A DNA stretch of 64,000 bases from a virus. Of this stretch, positions 28,839 through 38,004 are shown piece by piece; within the stretch, counting starts at the first letter, position 1, and every line of letters starts with the position of its first letter. The notes beneath the pieces are model-generated. The model had not been told where the DNA came from, did no database searches, and was given only the letters and a program-made list of their open reading frames with translations. The translations under genes were made by a program, and so were the position numbers. The stretch covers positions 1 through 64,000 of IMG/VR virus record IMGVR_UViG_3300047483_000537; one strand, written 5' to 3'.

Positions 28839-30645
28839 CGCATTTAGTTACGGCTCAGACAACAAAATTGACTTTACTAATGCTCCGCTAACTCAACTTG
28901 TTGGCAAAAATGGACATGGAAAAAGTTCTATTGCTCTAGTGTTAGAAGAAGTTTTATTTAACAAGAACTCTAAGTCTATTAAAAAGGCAGACATTCTTAA
29001 CCGATATGTTAAAGATAAGGCTTATAGCATTAACCTAGTATTCGAGCGAGACGGTATAGAGTACACTATTGATACAAAGCGTGGTAGTACTCAAACTGTT
29101 AAACTTTACAAAAATGGTAATGATATTAGTGCCCATACTGCCACACAAACTTACAAAATAATTGAAGAAGTCCTAGGCTTTGATCATAAAACCTTTTCGC
29201 AGATTGTGTACCAAAGCAATGCTAGTAGTCTAGAGTTTTTAACGGCGCCTGATACTGCTCGTAAGAAGTTTCTTATTGAGATTTTAGATCTAGGTAGATA
29301 TACTCAGGCGCAGGAAGTTTTCAAAGAAACTGCTCAAGAGCTTGGCAAAGATATTACCACAGTACAGTCCCAGGTCAACACAGTAACAGCCTGGTTAGAC
29401 AAATACGAAAAAATGGATCTAACTCCGCAAGTTTTGCAGTCAGTAATTGCTGTAGATGCAGAGCAATTGGTAGAGCTAGATAAACTGGACAGCTCGATTA
29501 AAAACATCGAGACCACAAATAAAAAGATCACACAAAATAACACTTACAAGCAATTACAAGCTAAAATTAAACTATTTCCTATTCCTGAGAAACCAACTGA
29601 GGATACAAAGCCATTAGTATCCGAAGCAGGTAAGCTAAATACAGAATCAGTTGAGCTATCTAAAACTATTCGAGATTCACAAGCATTTGTTAAAAAGATT
29701 GGTGCTTTGCACGGAACGTGCCCAACTTGTTTGCAAGATATTGATGAAGCTAAAATTAGCGAATTGATTGAAGAACAGCAAAAGATTCAAGAGACCGCCA
29801 GTATTAGTAGTGCTAGAATTGCTGCTAGAATAAGTGAAATTGACGCTATACGTGCAGATATTACAAAACGTATGCAAGCCTGGGAGTCTGCTAGTAAATC
29901 GATGGAAGAGTGGGAAAAGTATCACTCACTGATTGACACAGATATTCAAGAAGACTTACTAGATAAAAATGAACTAGAGTCTAAGTTTATTGGGCTGCAA
30001 AAAGCAATAGCAACTCTAAAAGATACTATTGCCAGAGCTGAAAAACATAACCTAGCTGCCAGTGCTCATAATGCAAAAATCGATACTATTTCAAAGCAGA
30101 TAGTAGACATGAATGAAGAGTTGGAAACATACAGTGGTAAGCTGCATGAACTCTCAGAGCGAATGAGTATTATTAATGTTCTAACAAAGACATTTTCTAC
30201 TACTGGATTAGTGGCTTATAAGATTGAGTGTTTAGTAAAAGACTTAGAAGAAATAACAAATAAATATCTTGTAGATTTGAGTGACGGTAGATTTCAAATA
30301 TCGTTCAAGGTATCTACTAGCGATAAACTTAATGTCATTATTACTGATAATGGTAAGGATATCGAAATGTTGGCATTAAGTGGTGGCGAGCGTGCTAGAG
30401 TTAACGTAGCTACACTACTTGCAATTCGTAAGTTAATGCAAACTTTAAGTGCATCTAGAATTAACTTACTGATTCTAGACGAGACTGTAGAAGCTCTGGA
30501 CGTGGACGGAAAAGAGCGATTAATCGAAGTCTTATTAAAAGAAGAGCATCTGAATACGTTTCTAGTGTCTCACGGCTTTAGCCACCCACTACTTGAAAAA
30601 GTCAATGTAGTGAAAAACAATAATATATCTCAGATTGAATCATGA
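28807..30645 (+). CDS. SbcC/Rad50-like ATPase
   Basis: 612 aa. Walker A is GKNGHGKSS (33-41), the zinc-hook CPTC lies in the middle (about 302), flanked by coiled coils rich in Glu, Lys and Ile. The ABC signature ALSGGERARVNVA and Walker B LLILDETVEALD follow. The coiled coils are short next to E. coli SbcC (1048 aa), as in T5 D13 and T4 gp46. It forms the ATP-driven clamp partner of the Mre11-like nuclease. Confidence 0.92.
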   Translation: MITIKTLAWSNAFSYGSDNKIDFTNAPLTQLVGKNGHGKSSIALVLEEVLFNKNSKSIKKADILNRYVKDKAYSINLVFERDGIEYTIDTKRGSTQTVKLYKNGNDISAHTATQTYKIIEEVLGFDHKTFSQIVYQSNASSLEFLTAPDTARKKFLIEILDLGRYTQAQEVFKETAQELGKDITTVQSQVNTVTAWLDKYEKMDLTPQVLQSVIAVDAEQLVELDKLDSSIKNIETTNKKITQNNTYKQLQAKIKLFPIPEKPTEDTKPLVSEAGKLNTESVELSKTIRDSQAFVKKIGALHGTCPTCLQDIDEAKISELIEEQQKIQETASISSARIAARISEIDAIRADITKRMQAWESASKSMEEWEKYHSLIDTDIQEDLLDKNELESKFIGLQKAIATLKDTIARAEKHNLAASAHNAKIDTISKQIVDMNEELETYSGKLHELSERMSIINVLTKTFSTTGLVAYKIECLVKDLEEITNKYLVDLSDGRFQISFKVSTSDKLNVIITDNGKDIEMLALSGGERARVNVATLLAIRKLMQTLSASRINLLILDETVEALDVDGKERLIEVLLKEEHLNTFLVSHGFSHPLLEKVNVVKNNNISQIES

Positions 30646-30989
30646 TTAAAATTGAACAACTTAAAAGTGGCTGCACCGCCACTATTCAACGCAACGGTGT
30701 TAGACAACCAGTATACGTAGGTATGGTTGTAACTAAAGCGGAAGTAGATAGCTTAGAACTTGCTCAAGGTACATTGGTGTATACAATTGACGAAGAGCAA
30801 GTTGTAGAACTAAGTCAAGGGTCTCCCGTAGAAGTAACTATCAGCGATACGGTAGTTGCTACCGAAATTCCCAGCACTGAAGTCCAGGATACCATTACCA
30901 TGGAACTTACAAGTCAAGAAGACGAAGCTCCGAAGCCGGTAACAAAACCAGCAATTGTCAAGCCTGCGCCAAGAGCTAAAGCTAAGTAA
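30642..30989 (+). CDS. Hypothetical acidic protein with basic tail
   Basis: 115 aa. A beta-rich acidic body (MIKIEQLKSGCTATIQRNGV...) and a low-complexity Pro/Lys/Ala tail (KPVTKPAIVKPAPRAKAK). It overlaps both neighbours by 1-4 nt (ATGA and A of TAATGG). No family recognised. Confidence 0.58.
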   Translation: MIKIEQLKSGCTATIQRNGVRQPVYVGMVVTKAEVDSLELAQGTLVYTIDEEQVVELSQGSPVEVTISDTVVATEIPSTEVQDTITMELTSQEDEAPKPVTKPAIVKPAPRAKAK

Positions 30990-31447
30990 TGGTTGTTGAT
31001 GCTAGAGCCAAAGGAGCACGTACTGAAACTACAGTACGTGATCTTTTGAAGAAACACACAGGTTTAGGGTGGGAAAGAGTACCTGGCTCTGGTGCACTAG
31101 ATCCTAAACACTTGCTTAAAGGCGATCTCTATGTACCAGGACGCACTAATCTTTGGTGTGTGGAGGTAAAAGGATATGCTGAAGACCATTTAACTTCGCA
31201 GCTATTAACTTCTAAAAATCCACAACTTGTTGAGTTCTGGGAACAGACTTTGCGTCAAGGTAAGCAAGTAGATAAAAAACCACTACTAATATTTAAATTT
31301 AATCGTAGCAAAGTATTCGTAGCTTTTGACGATATGCCTAATAGTCAAAACTACCGTTGCGTATACTATAACCATGAAACGCATGAATTCTATGTGGCGC
31401 TCTTAGAAGATTGGTTAAAGTATGAGCAACCTGAATTTGTAACTTGA
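30989..31447 (+). CDS. PD-(D/E)xK nuclease, Holliday-junction resolvase-like
   Basis: 152 aa. The N-terminal RAKGARTETTVRDLLKK and WERVPGSG, then KGDLYVPG and WCVEVKGYAE, give the E...GD...ExK pattern of the restriction-like nuclease fold found in archaeal Hjc and phage resolvases. The GD (about 45) and EVK (about 59-61) residues would bind the metal. It lies directly after the Mre11/Rad50 genes, fitting removal of branched intermediates before packaging. Confidence 0.74.
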   Translation: MVVDARAKGARTETTVRDLLKKHTGLGWERVPGSGALDPKHLLKGDLYVPGRTNLWCVEVKGYAEDHLTSQLLTSKNPQLVEFWEQTLRQGKQVDKKPLLIFKFNRSKVFVAFDDMPNSQNYRCVYYNHETHEFYVALLEDWLKYEQPEFVT

Positions 31448-31472
31448 ATACTTATGTCTAATAGTGTATAAT
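31444..31472 (+). promoter_or_regulatory. Promoter for the flap nuclease gene (TTGAAT-17-TATAAT)
   Basis: AAC precedes the -35, which overlaps the resolvase stop codon. Same -35 as the polymerase promoter. Confidence 0.68.
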
Positions 31473-31498
31473 ATACACTTAACCACAGAAATATACAC

Positions 31499-32344
31499 AT
31501 GAGTATTACATTTAAACAAGCAGCCGCAACAAATAACACACTACTGGTAGTAGATGCACTAAACTTAGCTTTCCGCTATAAACACAGCGGTGCTACGGAT
31601 TTTGCCACAGACTATATCCGCACAATTGATAGCTTGAAAAAATCTTACAAAGCTTCGCACGTTATCGTTGCTTGCGATCAAGGGTCAAGTGCTTATCGTA
31701 AAGCTCTGAGTCCAGAATATAAGCAAAATCGTAAAGATAAACAAGAACAACAAACTGATGCTGAAAAAGCAGCTTTTGAATTATTCTTTGAAGATTTTCA
31801 GGCAACTATCAAACAGATCGAAGATACTACAAGCTATCCTGTTTTGCGCTTCCAAGGTGTAGAGGCTGACGATATTGCTGCATATATTGTGTCGCAAAAA
31901 TCTAATCTGAGCACAGACGACATTTGGCTTATCTCTAGTGACCGAGATTGGGACTTACTAATACAGCCAGGAGTTAGTCGCTTCAGTTACGTAACTCGCA
32001 AAGAAGTAACAATTGATAATTGGAACGATCACTATGACTTTGAACCGGAAGATTATATTTCTATTAAGTGTCTTACCGGCGATACTGGAGATAACGTTTT
32101 TGGTGTTCCCGGCATTGGCCCCAAGCGCGCTCAATCACTTGTTAGTGAGTACGGTAGTACCTATGACATTATTGCCAGTTTACCTATTGCTGGTAAATAC
32201 AAGTATATTCAAGAACTCAACAAGTGTAAAGACTTGTTGATGCTTAATTACCAACTAATGGACTTGGTCACACATTGTGAAGAAGCCATTGGAGCAGACA
32301 ATCTGCAAACAATCAACGAAACCTTAGAACTTTATTTAAAATGA
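31499..32344 (+). CDS. 5'-3' exonuclease / flap endonuclease
   Basis: 281 aa of the FEN-1/T5 D15/T4 RNase H type. LLVVDALNLAFRY holds the first metal Asp, VIVACDQGSSAYRK and GVEADDIAAYI the next acidic cluster, ISSDRDWDLL follows, and GDTGDNVFGVPGIGPKRA is the helix-hairpin-helix DNA clamp. It removes RNA primers and flaps, supplying the 5' nuclease absent from the family A polymerase. It overlaps dUTPase by ATGA. Confidence 0.92.
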   Translation: MSITFKQAAATNNTLLVVDALNLAFRYKHSGATDFATDYIRTIDSLKKSYKASHVIVACDQGSSAYRKALSPEYKQNRKDKQEQQTDAEKAAFELFFEDFQATIKQIEDTTSYPVLRFQGVEADDIAAYIVSQKSNLSTDDIWLISSDRDWDLLIQPGVSRFSYVTRKEVTIDNWNDHYDFEPEDYISIKCLTGDTGDNVFGVPGIGPKRAQSLVSEYGSTYDIIASLPIAGKYKYIQELNKCKDLLMLNYQLMDLVTHCEEAIGADNLQTINETLELYLK

Positions 32345-32814
32345 ACAACAGCGCATATCTCTCCTACGATCCTAATACAATGAACTATCGTAGCTATCCT
32401 AAAATTCAATGCCAAGTCCAGCCAGGAGCTAAGCTTCCAGAACGAGCTCATCCCACAGATGCAGGTGCTGATCTTTTTGCACTTGAAAGTTATGAAATTT
32501 ATCCTGGTGAACAAAAACTTGTGGATACGGGTATAGCGGTCAAAATTCCAGAGAACTTCGTAGGCCTTATTTATAATAGGAGTTCGCAAGGGAAAAAAGG
32601 TATTACAATCCCACACTCTGTTGGAGTCATTGATTCCGATTATCGTGGAAATTTAAAAGTTTTGCTAAAAAATATTTCGGAAGATCCTTACCTTGTTCAG
32701 GAAGGTGACCGAATCGCACAGCTAGTCATTCAACCAGTCCAGCTTGTGGACTTTGTAGATAGTTGGAATGACACAAAACGTGGTACTGGTGGATTCGGTT
32801 CCACTGGACAATAA
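32341..32814 (+). CDS. dut: dUTPase
   Basis: 157 aa with the five trimeric dUTPase motifs: PTDAGADLFA, NRSSQGKKGI, GVIDSDYRGNL, GDRIAQLVIQPV and RGTGGFGSTGQ. It converts dUTP to dUMP, which keeps uracil out of DNA and feeds dTMP synthesis. The gene sits between the flap nuclease and the ribonucleotide reductase. Confidence 0.95.
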   Translation: MNNSAYLSYDPNTMNYRSYPKIQCQVQPGAKLPERAHPTDAGADLFALESYEIYPGEQKLVDTGIAVKIPENFVGLIYNRSSQGKKGITIPHSVGVIDSDYRGNLKVLLKNISEDPYLVQEGDRIAQLVIQPVQLVDFVDSWNDTKRGTGGFGSTGQ

Positions 32815-32830
32815 ATAAGAAAGATCATTA

Positions 32831-34798
32831 ATGACAGCAGTTTCAACACGAGCACAAGTAATTACACGTCGTACGTACAATCGCCCTACATCAGACGACG
32901 GAAAACAATTTGAAACATGGGAAGAAACGGTAGCCCGCGTTATTGACCACCAACAGTGGTTATGGGAACGAGCAGTCGGACGCGACTTAAATGACGTAGA
33001 ATACGCAGAACTTTACGATCTTGAGCAACTGATGCTAGATCGCAAAGTTTTAATGAGCGGTCGCACACTTTGGCTTGGTGGAACTAATGTTGCCAAAACC
33101 CGTGAAGCATCCCAATTTAATTGCTCGTTTACACACGTTGAAACAATCTATGACGTAGTTGACGTCCTATGGCTGTTATTACAAGGTTGTGGTGTTGGCT
33201 TTAAGCCAATTGTTGGAACACTAAATGGTTTCTCAAAACCGATCAAAAATATTCGTGTAGTACGTAGTACTCGCACTGAAAAGGGCGGAAATGAGTATAA
33301 CACAGAAACATTTGATGAAGAAACAAAAGTCTGGACTATCCAGGTTGGAGACAGTGCAGAAGCTTGGGCAAAATCTATTGGAAAGTTGCTTGCGGGTAAG
33401 TATCCTGCTGATACTTTGGTACTTGATTTTAGCCAGCTACGACCAGCAGGTGAAAGGTTAAAAGGTTATGGATGGATTAGCTCTGGAGATTCGGCAATTA
33501 GTACTGCTTATACTGCTATCGCCAATATACTTAATGGGCGTGCTGATAGCTTGCTTACTCGCATGGACATTCTTGACATTGTTAATCATCTGGGTACCAT
33601 TCTATCTAGTCGCCGCAGTGCTGAAATCGCACTATTCGACTACGACCAACCGGAATGGGAAGAATTTGCCGTAGCCAAAAAAGATTGGTGGCTACATAAC
33701 AATGCACACCGTACACAATCCAATAACAGCTTGGTATTTAAAAAGAAACCACTAAAATCTGACCTAGAACGTATCTTTGGTATGATGGTTGAGGCGGGCG
33801 GAAGTGAGCCAGGATTTATCAATGAAGTTGAAGCATTACGTCGCGCTCCATGGTTCAAAGGTGCAAACCCTTGCGTGGAAATCTTACTTGGTAACAAAGC
33901 TTTTTGTAATCTTACCGAGACCGATATTGCTAAGTTCAAAGGGGACACAGCTGGTTTACATAACGCAATTAGACTTGCAGCCCGTGCAAACTATCGTCAA
34001 ACCTGCGTTAACTTGCAAGACGGAATTCTTCAAGAATCTTGGCATCTCAACAACTATTTCTTGCGTCTTTGCGGAGTTGGCTTAACTGGTATTGCTATGC
34101 GTCCAGATATGGGTGCTTATGATTACGAGTACTTGAAGCGTACCGCTACTGGAGCAGCTATCGGTATGAGTTTAGAACTAGGATTGCCAGCTCCTAAAAA
34201 TGTAACTTGTATCAAGCCATCAGGTACATTGTCAAAAATCATGGATACCACAGAAGGTGTTCACAAACCTCTAGGAAAGTACATTTTCAATAATGTTCAA
34301 TTTAGCAAGCATGACCCGGTGGTTGAAAAACTACGTGAAGCGGGTTACCGTGTTATTAATCATCCTGTTGATGATTCTGGAGTGCTTGTTACGTTTCCGG
34401 TAATGTGGGACGGAGTTCCGTTTGACAAAGTAGATGGTAAAGAAGTTAACATTGAATCAGCAGTTGTACAGCTTGAGCGCTATAAATTGCTACAAACATC
34501 CTGGAACCAGCAGAATACTTCGGTAACTATTAGTTACGATCCAAGTGAAGTACCTGCAATTATTGATTGGTTGCTAGACAACTGGGATTGTTATGTTGGT
34601 GTGAGTTTTATTTACCGCACAGACCCAACCAAGACTGCCAAAGACTTGGGTTATCTATACCTTCCACAAGAAGTTGTAACCGAGCAAGACTACAAAGAGT
34701 ATGTGCAAGAACTAAGTTTAGTAGACTTGAACAATACCAATAGTTTTGATGAAATCACAGACGCAGAGTGTGCCACAGGTGCATGCCCTATTAAATAA
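32831..34798 (+). CDS. nrdJ: Adenosylcobalamin-dependent ribonucleotide reductase, monomeric class II
   Basis: 655 aa of the Lactobacillus leichmannii RTPR type (739 aa). FNCSFTHVE carries the first redox Cys, NPCVEILLGNKAFCNLTE the thiyl-radical Cys with Asn and Glu plus the second redox Cys, and KPSGTLSKIM is the phosphate loop. The C-terminal ECATGACPIK has the CxxxxC pair that passes electrons to the active site. It makes deoxyribonucleotides without oxygen but needs host cobalamin. The glutaredoxin upstream may serve as reductant. No intein or frameshift seen. Confidence 0.92.
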   Translation: MTAVSTRAQVITRRTYNRPTSDDGKQFETWEETVARVIDHQQWLWERAVGRDLNDVEYAELYDLEQLMLDRKVLMSGRTLWLGGTNVAKTREASQFNCSFTHVETIYDVVDVLWLLLQGCGVGFKPIVGTLNGFSKPIKNIRVVRSTRTEKGGNEYNTETFDEETKVWTIQVGDSAEAWAKSIGKLLAGKYPADTLVLDFSQLRPAGERLKGYGWISSGDSAISTAYTAIANILNGRADSLLTRMDILDIVNHLGTILSSRRSAEIALFDYDQPEWEEFAVAKKDWWLHNNAHRTQSNNSLVFKKKPLKSDLERIFGMMVEAGGSEPGFINEVEALRRAPWFKGANPCVEILLGNKAFCNLTETDIAKFKGDTAGLHNAIRLAARANYRQTCVNLQDGILQESWHLNNYFLRLCGVGLTGIAMRPDMGAYDYEYLKRTATGAAIGMSLELGLPAPKNVTCIKPSGTLSKIMDTTEGVHKPLGKYIFNNVQFSKHDPVVEKLREAGYRVINHPVDDSGVLVTFPVMWDGVPFDKVDGKEVNIESAVVQLERYKLLQTSWNQQNTSVTISYDPSEVPAIIDWLLDNWDCYVGVSFIYRTDPTKTAKDLGYLYLPQEVVTEQDYKEYVQELSLVDLNNTNSFDEITDAECATGACPIK

Positions 34799-34811
34799 CC
34801 TTAAATAAAAT

Positions 34812-34997
34812 ATGAACGATCTAAAATTCAACCTATCCGATCTAACTCTTGACGAAGTAAATGCTATTTTAGCAGGCTTACAAGAATTGCCAGGTAAAAT
34901 TTGCAATCCAGTATCACAAAAGATTCGCCAACAGGCCGAAGCTCAGATACCAAAGCAAGAACCTTCAATGCAAGACTTAGCTCAACCAGCTGAGTAA
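34812..34997 (+). CDS. Small hypothetical protein
   Basis: 61 aa with a central helical region (LTLDEVNAILAGLQELP) and a Gln/Pro-rich tail. No motif. Last gene of the + strand block, directly before the bidirectional terminator. A similar LxxEVNxILxxLxELP pattern is common in small phage proteins of unknown role. Confidence 0.55.
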   Translation: MNDLKFNLSDLTLDEVNAILAGLQELPGKICNPVSQKIRQQAEAQIPKQEPSMQDLAQPAE

Positions 34998-35007
34998 TTA
35001 GCCAAAC

Positions 35008-35043
35008 AAAAAGCCCCTGTATAGCAATATACAGGGGCTTTTT
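35008..35043. terminator. Bidirectional terminator between convergent blocks
   Basis: AAGCCCCTGTATA (35011-35023) pairs over 13 bp with TATACAGGGGCTT (35028-35040), loop GCAA. An A tract precedes it and a T tract follows, so it works for both the + strand replication block and the - strand block. Confidence 0.93.
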
Positions 35044-35045
35044 GT

Positions 35046-35684
35046 TTACAGCGGTGTATCTTCTGTGCTATCTTCGTCATCAACGTTTTCGTAATCTACA
35101 ACGTCTTCTGGTGCTAGTTCGCTGAATACTAAAACTAATATATCACGATATGGTTGTTCTACAAGATGTAAATCTAACAAATAAGTATCTAAATGATTGT
35201 TTCGTAACAACTGAGCATGGTACATAAACTGACCAAAAGCATCCAGTGATTCTGAAATATTTTCGTTAGCATAATTTTCTAAAGTTTGTGCTGCAGCTTG
35301 CAGCATTACCTTGGGTACTTGAGATTTTGTAACTGTTAGCAATCTAATTGCTTTGGCTTCACGTGCTCGCATAATCTGGTTGCGTTTTGCAGTACTCCAA
35401 GAGTAACCACCGTCACCACCCCATAAGTCCCAAGCTACTCTGCCTTTACTTGGAAAACCTTCTTCACCACTGCGAAAACCAGTTGCTTGTTTGTCTGGCT
35501 CGTGTCGGCTAAAAAAGCTGTACATTCGTAATACAACGCTTTCTGATAGTGGCTCACGGTCTTTTAGTTGATTAGCACGAGCCAAACCAACAAGCGTACC
35601 GCCAGGCTGACCTTCGTCTTTCCACTTTAAAGCACGTTTGGCAGCACTTGCCATGCCCGTTGTTGGTTTGTATGTTTTTGCCAT
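35046..35684 (-). CDS. Conserved phage protein with WGGDGG motif
   Basis: 212 aa. The segment VGLARANQLKDREPLSESVV, followed by LRMYSFFSRHEPDK, and later SKGRVAWDLWGGDGGYSW resembles a motif widespread in phage genomes (RA..L..G..VS..T..RM..FF.RH..DK...WGGD.G..W). Its function is not established to my knowledge. The N-terminus is basic and the C-terminal 25 residues are acidic. It follows phoH by 9 nt on the same transcript. Confidence 0.65.
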   Translation of the reverse strand: MAKTYKPTTGMASAAKRALKWKDEGQPGGTLVGLARANQLKDREPLSESVVLRMYSFFSRHEPDKQATGFRSGEEGFPSKGRVAWDLWGGDGGYSWSTAKRNQIMRAREAKAIRLLTVTKSQVPKVMLQAAAQTLENYANENISESLDAFGQFMYHAQLLRNNHLDTYLLDLHLVEQPYRDILVLVFSELAPEDVVDYENVDDEDSTEDTPL

Positions 35685-35693
35685 ACTAGTCCT

Positions 35694-36452
35694 TTAATTA
35701 TTATAAGCTAAAATAACTTGCTTACACATTTGTGATCTAACAATATCTTCATCACGAAAACTAACGACACTAACTCCTTCAATATGTTGTAAACGCTTTA
35801 CAGCGTCCATAAGACCTGAATCTGAAATGTCTGTTTGTTTTGGATCTCCTGATAGGATTACTTTACAGTTTTTTCCGATGCGTGATAAGAGCATCTTGAA
35901 TTCTGTTTTGGTTAAGTTTTGGGCTTCGTCTACAAGAATAATACAATTCTCAAAACTAGCTCCACGCATAAACCCCAGCGGTTTAGGATCAATATCTTTA
36001 GCCCTCAAGGAATATTCATAAAAACCTTTGCCAAGTGCTTTAGTAAACACTTGGTCAAAAGGTTGTAGATATGGTGCATATTTCTCGTCCAGCTCTCCTG
36101 GCAAGAATCCCATACCGCGTCCTGTTTCTACGTTAGGACGTGTTAGAATAATTTTATTTACACGTTTGTAATACAGTTCTGCTGCAGCGTAACTAGCAGC
36201 TATATATGTTTTACCTGTACCGGCGCTGCCTATGCCAAAGATAATATCTGAATCTTCGATTGCATTTAGGTACTCGCTTTGAATGAAGTTTAGTGGCTGA
36301 ACTTCTTTAAACGTATAATTACGTTGAGGTATTGGTTCTGCAAACCCTTCCTCGTGCTCTTTACGCAGCCTGGCTTTTTCCTCATTAGATATGTGGTTGC
36401 CGGACTTTTTACTTGGAAATGTGCGATGTGTTTTACCACTATTTCTTGCCAT
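35694..36452 (-). CDS. phoH: PhoH-like ATPase
   Basis: 252 aa. Walker A is GSAGTGKT (75-82), followed by LTRPNVETGRGMGFLPGEL, Walker B ILVDEAQN and sensor-like LSGDPKQTD. PhoH-family ATPases resemble SF1 helicases and are often carried by phages; their role in infection is unsettled (RNA metabolism or phosphate stress). The N-terminal 45 residues are basic and variable. A good promoter lies 40 nt upstream. Confidence 0.9.
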   Translation of the reverse strand: MARNSGKTHRTFPSKKSGNHISNEEKARLRKEHEEGFAEPIPQRNYTFKEVQPLNFIQSEYLNAIEDSDIIFGIGSAGTGKTYIAASYAAAELYYKRVNKIILTRPNVETGRGMGFLPGELDEKYAPYLQPFDQVFTKALGKGFYEYSLRAKDIDPKPLGFMRGASFENCIILVDEAQNLTKTEFKMLLSRIGKNCKVILSGDPKQTDISDSGLMDAVKRLQHIEGVSVVSFRDEDIVRSQMCKQVILAYNN

Positions 36453-36493
36453 GAACTTCCTTATTTTTGGATAGACGTTGAAGTGAATATTAA

Positions 36494-36522
36494 ATTATAC
36501 CACCTCAACACCTTGTGGTCAA
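36494..36522 (-). promoter_or_regulatory. Promoter for phoH (TTGACC-17-TATAAT)
   Basis: On the minus strand TTGACC and TATAAT are 17 bp apart. Its -35 is closer to consensus than any + strand promoter here. Confidence 0.78.
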
Positions 36523-36530
36523 TATAAAAT

Positions 36531-36716
36531 TTACTTAGCCTGTTTGTCCGGTACTTTAGTACCTTCTAACTTCTTGTGTACTTTGACGTCTTTACAAACT
36601 TCCTTGACTTTTTTAGTTTTAGGATCGGTTTGCTCTACACAAACTTTCTTTGTTTCCGCAGCAAAAATGCTGGCGCCAAAGCAAGTTAATGCTACTGCTA
36701 AAATTATTGATTTCAT
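36531..36716 (-). CDS. Small exported basic protein
   Basis: 61 aa with a clear signal peptide (MKSIILAVALTCFGASIFAA, cut probable after AIFAA-like site at about 20) and a Lys-rich mature part of about 41 residues with two Cys (KKVCVEQT, KEVCKDVK). Probably periplasmic with a disulfide. It is the last gene of the exported-protein cluster and has no recognisable family. Confidence 0.62.
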   Translation of the reverse strand: MKSIILAVALTCFGASIFAAETKKVCVEQTDPKTKKVKEVCKDVKVHKKLEGTKVPDKQAK

Positions 36717-37172
36717 TTAAATCTCCGGTTGAGGTGCTGGTTGAGGTGCTGGCTTACCATTAATCATACGAACTTCCATTACTGCGGTACCGTTAAACCC
36801 TGCTGTAGTAGATAGTCCTGGTGAAAAAGTAGGCTCCTGTCTGGGAGGTACATAGCTGGTTTTTGCAGCTGCTGCGGCGTTATCTTGTGCTTGCTTCATT
36901 AATGCGATTGAAGCATCAACTTCTTCTTTACTGCCGCCTGCCAACATAATTCCCGATAACGTGCCTGTTAAAAATGTAGCAATTGGTACAATTAGTTCAA
37001 AAAACTTTTGATCAATAGGACTAATAGCATTTAGTGGTTGTGTTACAAAGATTAGGCTGTAAAGCACAACAAAAACAATTCCTGTTAGTGTAAGTGCCAA
37101 GCACACACCAATAAAGAATTTAAGACGAGCCATCAATTGCTCGTCTGTGTATAAGATAACATTATTTTGCAC
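36717..37172 (-). CDS. Two-span membrane protein
   Basis: 151 aa: hydrophobic segments at about 19-45 (FFIGVCLALTLTGIVFVVLY) and about 59-82 (ELIVPIATFLTGTLSGIMLAGG), then a soluble C-terminal half rich in Ala, Pro and Gln. The topology would suit a holin-like or inner-membrane accessory protein. It overlaps the upstream gene by 11 nt. Function unknown; the nearby lysis genes make a holin role worth considering. Confidence 0.6.
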   Translation of the reverse strand: MQNNVILYTDEQLMARLKFFIGVCLALTLTGIVFVVLYSLIFVTQPLNAISPIDQKFFELIVPIATFLTGTLSGIMLAGGSKEEVDASIALMKQAQDNAAAAAKTSYVPPRQEPTFSPGLSTTAGFNGTAVMEVRMINGKPAPQPAPQPEI

Positions 37173-37431
37173 AAGTAACTCCTGTGGTTGGTGTGGGTGT
37201 GGCTGCCGCTGGCGTTGCCTGAGGGTCTATACGTGGGTCTCGTTGACCTTTAAAAACGTGGTCTGGGCATGTGCGAGTTACATCACAGATAGGTCGCTTG
37301 CACTGAGGTGTATCCCAGTTTTCTGGATTTTGACATGGGTAACGAAAACGATCTCCACCAAAAAATGCAAGTGCAACTGGTAGTATTAATAATACTCCTA
37401 GCCACTTAAATAGTTTTAAATCTACATTCAT
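37162..37431 (-). CDS. Small membrane-anchored protein with Cys pairs
   Basis: 89 aa with an N-terminal hydrophobic anchor (WLGVLLILPVALAFFGG) and a periplasmic part with five Cys (YPCQN, QCKRPICD, RTCPD, VTCAK), followed by a Pro/Thr-rich tail. Disulfide-rich small domain likely. No family recognised. Confidence 0.6.
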   Translation of the reverse strand: MNVDLKLFKWLGVLLILPVALAFFGGDRFRYPCQNPENWDTPQCKRPICDVTRTCPDHVFKGQRDPRIDPQATPAAATPTPTTGVTCAK

Positions 37432-37432
37432 A

Positions 37433-37996
37433 TTATTTTCCTGCTAGTGGATTGTCGATTGCTTTTTGAATCTTATCATCAACACTTTTATTTAAGCGTT
37501 CTAGTTTTGTTTCTAAATCGCGCTTTAATTTGTCCATGTCATCTCTGTTACGATCTAAACTATTACGCAAGTCTTTTTGAGCTGTTTTTAAATCTTGATC
37601 AGTTTCTCGCTGAGCCTGCTTAACGCTTCGCTCTATTTGTTCGGTTACGCTCTCATTACGACGTAGATCAGTTTTAAGATCATTTTTTATATCGCGAGTA
37701 TAGTCACTGGTTTTTTGCGAGTTTTCTTCAATAACAGCTAACCGCTTGTCAAATTCACTAAGATCTGGAGCCGAGTATTCGGCAATCTTTTTCTTCATGC
37801 TCTGGTAGTCTTTGTAAACTTCAAAAGCACCGTATAGTCCGCCCAATGTAGAGCTAACAATTGTAAAAGCTACCATTAATTTAGCAGGAGTAAATTCATA
37901 TCCGCCAATACTAATAACGGTATCTTTACTAGCATATTTTTTAGCGGCTGCTTCTAGTTCAGCAACTTTTTTGTCTATATTTTTATCATCAGACAT
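37433..37996 (-). CDS. Membrane-anchored coiled-coil protein
   Basis: 187 aa: one hydrophobic segment at about 37-60 (AKLMVAFTIVSSTLGGLYGAF), then about 100 residues of charged heptad-like sequence (KRDLETKLERLNKSVDDKIQ) predicted as a long coiled coil. It could span the periplasm. It starts 8 nt after the upstream gene. Unknown; spanin or scaffold roles are possible from topology only. Confidence 0.62.
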   Translation of the reverse strand: MSDDKNIDKKVAELEAAAKKYASKDTVISIGGYEFTPAKLMVAFTIVSSTLGGLYGAFEVYKDYQSMKKKIAEYSAPDLSEFDKRLAVIEENSQKTSDYTRDIKNDLKTDLRRNESVTEQIERSVKQAQRETDQDLKTAQKDLRNSLDRNRDDMDKLKRDLETKLERLNKSVDDKIQKAIDNPLAGK

Positions 37997-38004
37997 TATA
38001 CCTC

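Noticed and set aside
32831-34798. Intein or split in the ribonucleotide reductase
   Set aside because: All redox and catalytic motifs are continuous, and its shorter length fits the monomeric class II type with small loops missing.
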